From an uncultured Eubacteriales bacterium (lineage in GTDB: Bacteria > Bacillota > Clostridia > Oscillospirales > Butyricicoccaceae), in assembly GCA_934395135.1 (NCBI GenBank), contig CAKRRK010000037.1:1-8939 (forward strand): a stretch of 8,939 nucleotides of DNA. Reading direction: 5' to 3'. The number at the start of each line of letters is the position of its first letter. Within the stretch, counting starts at the first letter, position 1. The notes below the pieces were generated by a model. It made no database searches. It saw only the letters and a program-made list of their open reading frames with translations, and had not been told where the DNA came from. The position numbers and the translations under genes were made by a program. Shown here piece by piece: positions 5,237 to 8,939 of this stretch.

Positions 5237-6280
5237 TTAGAGATACTTGGACAGTCTGTCCATCAGTTCCTGTGCAGTATCCTTCACGATGATTTCGTGA
5301 CCAGAGTCGAATACGAGATCCACATCTTCTCCGTTGATGAGTTTTACTACATGTTCAATGGATGTCATACCCATTACATCCGGGAACTGAGCGGTATTTG
5401 CTACTTCGTTGCCATCCAGAACCTGCTGCAGGCCGTCGTTTGTACCGTCAAATGCGATAACGTCTATCTGACCCTGCAAGCCAGCTTCTTCCAAAGCACG
5501 GATGCAGCCGATGCCAAGAGCGTCGCATGCGCACCAGATAAGTTCAACGTCCGGATTTGCAGAGATGATGTTCTGCGTTGCAGTGTAAGCGTCGTCAACC
5601 GACCAAGTGGTAGACTGCTGCGCTACGATGTTTGCCCAGCCGTCAAGGCCTTCGTCGATACCAGCTTTACGGGCTTCGCCGTTGGAATGGCCGTCTGCAC
5701 CGTTGATCTTGGCCATCTTCACGCCTTCCGGATAGTTTTCACGGATCCATTTGCCGGTATTGATCGCTGCGTCCAGGTTACCGGTGCCTACGAACGGAAC
5801 CTTTTCATAGCCTTCCGCCTCCAGAGCGTCCTGGTCTACCTGAGAGTCCATAATAACAACCGGGATGCCGGCATCCTGCAGATTCTTCACGGAGATGTTA
5901 CCGCCTTCTGCGGAAATCGGCGCCAGAACAACGCCGGTATAGGTGCCGTTTGCAATAATGTTTTCAACCAGTTCCACCTGGCCCTGAATATCGCCCATAG
6001 AGCCGGAACCCGGTACCTGAATTACGCCTTCGATGCCAAGTTCATCACACTTCATCTTCGCCGCGTTTGCCATCATAATCTGATAGGGGTCGTTCAGAGA
6101 CATCGGGATAATTGCAATCTTCTGATCGCCGGTTGCCGAGGAATCGGCGTCGTCTGCCGGTGTGCTGCTGTCGTCGGTCGGAGTGTTGGTGTCATCCGCC
6201 GGGGTGTTGGTGTCGCCGCAGCCCGCGAACAGGCACATTACCATGGTGAGCGCCAGCAACAAAGCTAAAAACTTTTTCAT
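5237..6280 (-). CDS. Sugar ABC transporter substrate-binding lipoprotein (RbsB-like, Peripla_BP_4)
   Basis: A 347-aa extracellular binding protein anchored as a lipoprotein. It has positive residues 2-3, a hydrophobic stretch 4-19 and lipobox LFAGC with the modified Cys at 21. Residues 23-50 form a low-complexity acidic linker made of 7-residue repeats. The two-lobed ribose-binding-type fold starts at KIAIIPMSLNDPY (54-66), followed by GVVLAPISAEG (116-126), IPVVIMDSQVDQD (139-151), GADGHSNGEARKAGIDEGL (194-212), CDALGIG (252-258) and AFDGTNDG (277-284). These are normal family II sugar-binding landmarks. It captures the sugar and delivers it to the permease. The ATG has AGGAGG 7 nt upstream. 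It is the last gene of the importer operon, 51 bases after the permease and just before a terminator. The family includes proteins for ribose, xylose, allose, galactose and inositol; the ligand is not predictable by eye. Confidence 0.92.
   Translation of the reverse strand: MKKFLALLLALTMVMCLFAGCGDTNTPADDTNTPTDDSSTPADDADSSATGDQKIAIIPMSLNDPYQIMMANAAKMKCDELGIEGVIQVPGSGSMGDIQGQVELVENIIANGTYTGVVLAPISAEGGNISVKNLQDAGIPVVIMDSQVDQDALEAEGYEKVPFVGTGNLDAAINTGKWIRENYPEGVKMAKINGADGHSNGEARKAGIDEGLDGWANIVAQQSTTWSVDDAYTATQNIISANPDVELIWCACDALGIGCIRALEEAGLQGQIDVIAFDGTNDGLQQVLDGNEVANTAQFPDVMGMTSIEHVVKLINGEDVDLVFDSGHEIIVKDTAQELMDRLSKYL
6152..6214 (-). repeat. 21-bp tandem repeat encoding the binding-protein linker
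   Basis: Three tandem 21-bp units encode DTNTPAD, DTNTPTD and DSSTPAD (residues 23-43), and a decayed fourth unit follows (DADSSAT). At DNA level the block GTGTTGGTGTC (plus strand) is exact at 6183-6193 and 6204-6214. The repeat lengthens the tether between the lipid anchor and the sugar-binding fold and is a likely site of copy-number change. Confidence 0.75.
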
Positions 6281-6331
6281 TTTTTCTCCTCCTGATTTTT
6301 CAGAAAAATAATTTATTGCAACGCGTATTTT

Positions 6332-7312
6332 CTACTCGGCCTTTCTTGCTTCAGCCTTGTCGATAAATACTGCGAATACAATTATGGCACCGGTTACGAT
6401 GGTCTGATAGTAAGAAGAAATATCGAGCATCTGTAAGCCGTTCTTGATGATGGTCAAAATGAGCGCACCGATCAGGGTGTTGAACATTTTGCCCTGGCCG
6501 CCGGACAGCGAGATACCGCCGATAACGCAGGAACCGATGGCATCCATTTCATAGCCGATACCGGAAGTCGGCGCCGCATAGGAAAGACGCGCCAGCAACA
6601 GGATGGACGCGATACCGGTAAAGAGCCCGCCCAGCGTATAAACAGAGATTTCCAGCTTCTTGGTATTGATACCAGACAGCCTTGCCGCCTGCGGATTTCC
6701 GCCCAGCGCATATACATGATAACCATACTTTGTTCTGTGCATTACAAAAATCATCAATGCATAGAGACCAATGAGTACAAAGATAAAAGAAGGAATGCCA
6801 AACAAAGATGCTTTTGCAAAGGCATTTAACCCCCCCGGCAAACCAGACACCGGCTGGCCGCCGTTCATCGCAAGGGCCGCGCCTTCCGCCATATTCATAA
6901 CGCCCAGCGTCATAATAAACGGCGGCAGTTTACCAACGCTGATCCCGATACCCGTCAGATAGCCTACCACACAGCTCAAAACAATGGTGATGATAAGCGC
7001 CACTGGCACCGGCAAGCCGCCTTTTGTAATAAGAATTGCGCAAAAGATACCGTTGAACGCCAGCATAGAACCACATGAAAGGTCGATGCCGCCGGTCAGG
7101 ATAATCATAGAGGTACCGATGGCCACGATACCGATAACGGAAGTCTGTACAAAAATATTGGAAATATTGTTCGCGGACAAATAGTTGACGCCCTTCATGC
7201 TACAAAGAATCGCAAATACAACTACCAGCGCAACCAGGCAAATGTAAATGCCGGCTTTTGAAAGAGCGCTCTTTTTCTCTTTCTTTTCCAAAACGTTCTC
7301 TTTACTGCTCAT
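6332..7312 (-). CDS. Sugar ABC transporter permease (RbsC-like, BPD_transp_2 family)
   Basis: A 326-aa polytopic membrane protein with a short charged cytoplasmic N-terminus (residues 1-19) and about nine or ten hydrophobic segments, among them about 20-38, 53-72, 82-96, 102-125, 172-192, 222-242, 275-290 and 300-317. The family motif GGIDLSCGSM (74-83) and the loop YALGGNPQAARLSGINTKK (201-219), which docks on the ATPase, are clear. GYEMDAIGSCVIGGISLSGGQG (253-274) is the second conserved block. It forms the translocation path for the sugar, probably as a homodimer with the double-domain ATPase. Its ATG lies inside the end of the ATPase gene (11-nt overlap), with GGAGG 8 nt upstream. The minus strand has a run of seven G (plus 6830-6836) inside the LPGGL codons (158-162), a possible slippage point. 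Confidence 0.93.
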   Translation of the reverse strand: MSSKENVLEKKEKKSALSKAGIYICLVALVVVFAILCSMKGVNYLSANNISNIFVQTSVIGIVAIGTSMIILTGGIDLSCGSMLAFNGIFCAILITKGGLPVPVALIITIVLSCVVGYLTGIGISVGKLPPFIMTLGVMNMAEGAALAMNGGQPVSGLPGGLNAFAKASLFGIPSFIFVLIGLYALMIFVMHRTKYGYHVYALGGNPQAARLSGINTKKLEISVYTLGGLFTGIASILLLARLSYAAPTSGIGYEMDAIGSCVIGGISLSGGQGKMFNTLIGALILTIIKNGLQMLDISSYYQTIVTGAIIVFAVFIDKAEARKAE

Positions 7313-8813
7313 TTATTTTACCTCCATGCAATGCATATTCCAGAACATCTTTCTGCGTTAATGAATCATTGTTGTCAAGAATTCCTGCCACTTCGCCTTC
7401 CCGCATTACCATAATGCGGTTGCTCATTTTCAGAACCTCTACCAGGTCGGAAGAGATCATAATAATGGAAGCTCCATCTTTCACCAGATCCAGCATAATG
7501 TTATAAATTTCATCACGGGCGCCTACGTCGATACCACGGGTAGGCTCGTCAAAAATATACACATCGGCGTTATTGGCAACCCATTTTGCAATAACGACTT
7601 TCTGCTGGTTACCGCCGGAAAGACGTCTCGCCTCCTGTTGGCAGTTGACAGCTTTTACGCGCAGCTTCTGCATATATTCCGTTGCAAAAGAAGGCATTCT
7701 TCTCGTATTCAACACAGCCTTGCCAAACTGACTCAGGTTTGGTAGCGTAATATTGCGCTCCAGAGAGTGCATCAGCACCAGACCTTCGTCCTTACGGTCT
7801 TCCGACAAATACACAACACCATTTTCAATGGCGTCGGAAATGCTGTTGGCTTTCAGCTCCACTGTGCCGTTTTTTACTGTAATTTTCCCCTTGTCCTTGG
7901 TATATGCACCGATGATACACTTGGCGGTTTCCGTACGTCCGGAACCAACCAAGCCTGCAACGCCAAGGATTTCACCCTTTTTCAGGTCAAAATTTACATC
8001 TTTCAACAAATTCCGATAATAGAGACCTTCCACCGTCATCGCAGTTTCCTGTTCCGAAACAAATGGATTATGTACCTTTTCAAAGGTGACCCTTCGGTTT
8101 ACCATCATCTCGGTCAAATCGTCCACGTTGGTCTGGGAAAGTTCCACCGTGTTGACATATTCACCGTCCCGCATTACCGTGCACCGATCGCCGATTTCAA
8201 ACAGTTCGGACATACGGTGTGAAATGTAGATGATGCCGAATCCCTTCGCTTTGAGGTCCCGAACAATTTCAAACAATTTTTCTGTTTCCCGGTCGGTAAT
8301 CGCCGCCGTTGGTTCGTCCAGAACCAGAATCTTAAGGTCCGTAGAAAGGGCTTTTGCAATTTCTACCATCTGCTTCTGTGCCACGCTCAGATCTCTTACC
8401 AGAGTTCTCGGGTCCAGATCCAGGCCCACCATTTCCATCACTTTTCTGGCTTCCGATACCATCTTCGCCTTGTCCACGGTGATGCCCTTTTTAAATTCTT
8501 TATTTAAGAAAATATTATCACAAATCGAAACGTATGGATTCAGGTTAAACTCCTGATAAATCACGCTGACGCCGCGGTCAATCGCATCTTTCGGGGATTT
8601 TACTTCAAACTTTTCCCCATACAGAAAGATTTCGCCTTCCTCCTTGGTATACGCGCCGGAAAGGATCTTGATCAGCGTAGATTTGCCCGCGCCGTTTTCC
8701 CCCAGCAGGACATGCACTTCTCCCGGCTTTACCTGGAGATGCACATCTTTTAATACCTGTACGCCGAAAAAGCTTTTAGAAATATTTTTCATTTCCAAAG
8801 CCAATTGTTCCAA
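7302..8813 (-). CDS. Sugar ABC transporter ATP-binding protein (RbsA/MglA type, two ATPase domains)
   Basis: A 503-aa protein with two fused nucleotide-binding domains, the standard length for monosaccharide importers. Domain 1: Walker A GENGAGKST (38-46), Q-loop Gln87, signature LSVAQKQ (142-148), Walker B ILVLDEP (162-168) and switch His199. Domain 2: a degenerate Walker A, GLVGSGRTE (287-295), with Arg in place of Lys, as is normal in RbsA, LSGGNQQK (398-405) and Walker B VYIFDEPTRGID (418-429). Only domain 1 is expected to hydrolyse ATP efficiently. The start is a TTG: AAGGAGGG (8821-8828) is exactly 7 nt upstream, there is no in-frame ATG between it and the upstream stop, and the next Met (codon 8) is too far from the Shine-Dalgarno. 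The gene begins 53 bases after the stop of a partial SDR gene, so it may be co-transcribed with it. Confidence 0.95.
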   Translation of the reverse strand: MEQLALEMKNISKSFFGVQVLKDVHLQVKPGEVHVLLGENGAGKSTLIKILSGAYTKEEGEIFLYGEKFEVKSPKDAIDRGVSVIYQEFNLNPYVSICDNIFLNKEFKKGITVDKAKMVSEARKVMEMVGLDLDPRTLVRDLSVAQKQMVEIAKALSTDLKILVLDEPTAAITDRETEKLFEIVRDLKAKGFGIIYISHRMSELFEIGDRCTVMRDGEYVNTVELSQTNVDDLTEMMVNRRVTFEKVHNPFVSEQETAMTVEGLYYRNLLKDVNFDLKKGEILGVAGLVGSGRTETAKCIIGAYTKDKGKITVKNGTVELKANSISDAIENGVVYLSEDRKDEGLVLMHSLERNITLPNLSQFGKAVLNTRRMPSFATEYMQKLRVKAVNCQQEARRLSGGNQQKVVIAKWVANNADVYIFDEPTRGIDVGARDEIYNIMLDLVKDGASIIMISSDLVEVLKMSNRIMVMREGEVAGILDNNDSLTQKDVLEYALHGGKINEQ

Positions 8814-8820
8814 TGTACTT

Positions 8821-8828
8821 CCCTCCTT
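8821..8828 (-). promoter_or_regulatory. Ribosome binding site fixing the TTG start of the ATPase gene
   Basis: AAGGAGGG on the minus strand, 7 nt before the TTG codon at 8813-8811. It decides the start because no ATG is available at a suitable distance. In the 53-base gap up to the partial SDR stop there is no convincing -35/-10 pair, which favours read-through from the upstream SDR gene. Confidence 0.75.
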
Positions 8829-8862
8829 CTAAATATTGCAAGCAGTTTCACACAAGTTTTGC

Positions 8863-8939
8863 GGCCTTAGCCCATAACCTTGCCGCCGGAAATGAGGATG
8901 TTGTTGCCGTTGATGTAGGCCGATCTGTCGTCAAACAGG
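8863..8939. repeat. 77-bp exact direct repeat, copy 2, cut by the window end
   Basis: Exact copy of 101-177 in the same orientation, offset 8762 bp. It is open-ended: the true repeat may be the full SDR gene or longer. Confidence 0.97.
8867..8939 (-). CDS. Second short-chain dehydrogenase/reductase copy, C-terminal 23 codons only
   Basis: The window ends inside this gene. Reading the minus strand gives LFDDRSAYINGNNILISGG and then KVMG and a TAA stop (8869-8867), identical in protein and DNA to residues 236-258 of the complete SDR at 105-881. The identity continues four bases past the stop and then breaks. Everything upstream of codon 236 is outside the window, so it is unknown whether this is an intact second SDR gene, a fragment, or the same locus re-entered by an assembly join. 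If real, it is the gene directly before the ABC importer and would place an SDR at both ends of the locus. Confidence 0.6.
   Translation of the reverse strand, partial: LFDDRSAYINGNNILISGGKVMG

Noticed and set aside
5024..6268. Long plus-strand reading frame (414 codons) opposite the binding-protein gene
   Set aside because: It begins in the tkt promoter region, reads through the terminator hairpin and is antisense to a well-supported lipoprotein. Its composition is shadow-like with no motif.
101..8939. The window as an 8.76-kb circular plasmid closed through the 77-bp repeat
   Set aside because: No replication, partition, mobilisation or phage gene is present, and spoVG and split transketolase are typical chromosomal genes. 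Bases 1-100 also lead to another gene outside the supposed circle.

Overview
This window reads as chromosomal DNA of an endospore-lineage Firmicute, probably an anaerobic gut-type Clostridium relative (class Clostridia). The signs are strong AAGGAGG-type ribosome binding sites, a lipoprotein signal on the solute-binding protein, a SpoVG homologue, AT-rich intergenic DNA around coding DNA of balanced composition, and Clostridia-like sugar transport and transketolase proteins. This placement is inference. All supported genes lie on the minus strand, so transcription runs from high to low coordinates.

Layout in the direction of transcription. (1) 8867-8939: the last 23 codons of a short-chain dehydrogenase/reductase (SDR). 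These bases match exactly the 3' end of a complete SDR gene at the other end of the window. (2) 8813-5237: a ribose-type sugar ABC importer in the order ATPase (TTG start), permease (11-nt overlap), lipoprotein binding protein, closed by a strong hairpin terminator at 5171-5196. (3) 4972-3204: a split transketolase, N-terminal then C-terminal subunit, with its own predicted promoter and a 14-bp-stem terminator at 3140-3172. (4) 2994-2731: spoVG as a lone gene. (5) 2730-2168: a 563-base AT-rich regulatory gap. It holds a perfect 20-bp inverted repeat, a well-formed promoter and a 15-bp operator-like palindrome in front of the next operon. (6) 2167-1: a zinc alcohol dehydrogenase of the TM0412 / scyllo-inosose-dehydrogenase-like type, a complete SDR, and the first 20 codons of what looks like a TIM-barrel sugar isomerase/epimerase.

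Together this looks like a sugar, polyol or cyclitol utilisation locus. The ABC system would import a monosaccharide-sized substrate, two NAD(P)-linked dehydrogenases would oxidise it, a TIM-barrel enzyme would isomerise it, and a dedicated transketolase would move two-carbon units from the resulting ketose phosphate. The substrate cannot be read from the sequence, and no kinase, aldolase or regulator gene is visible.

The most notable structural point is the exact 77-bp direct repeat (101-177 and 8863-8939). It starts four bases past the SDR stop codon and runs to the last base of the window. It means either two near-identical SDR genes flanking the locus, a tandem duplication with an 8762-bp period, or an assembly-graph join. 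Assembly is a real possibility, because 77 is a common assembler k-mer length.
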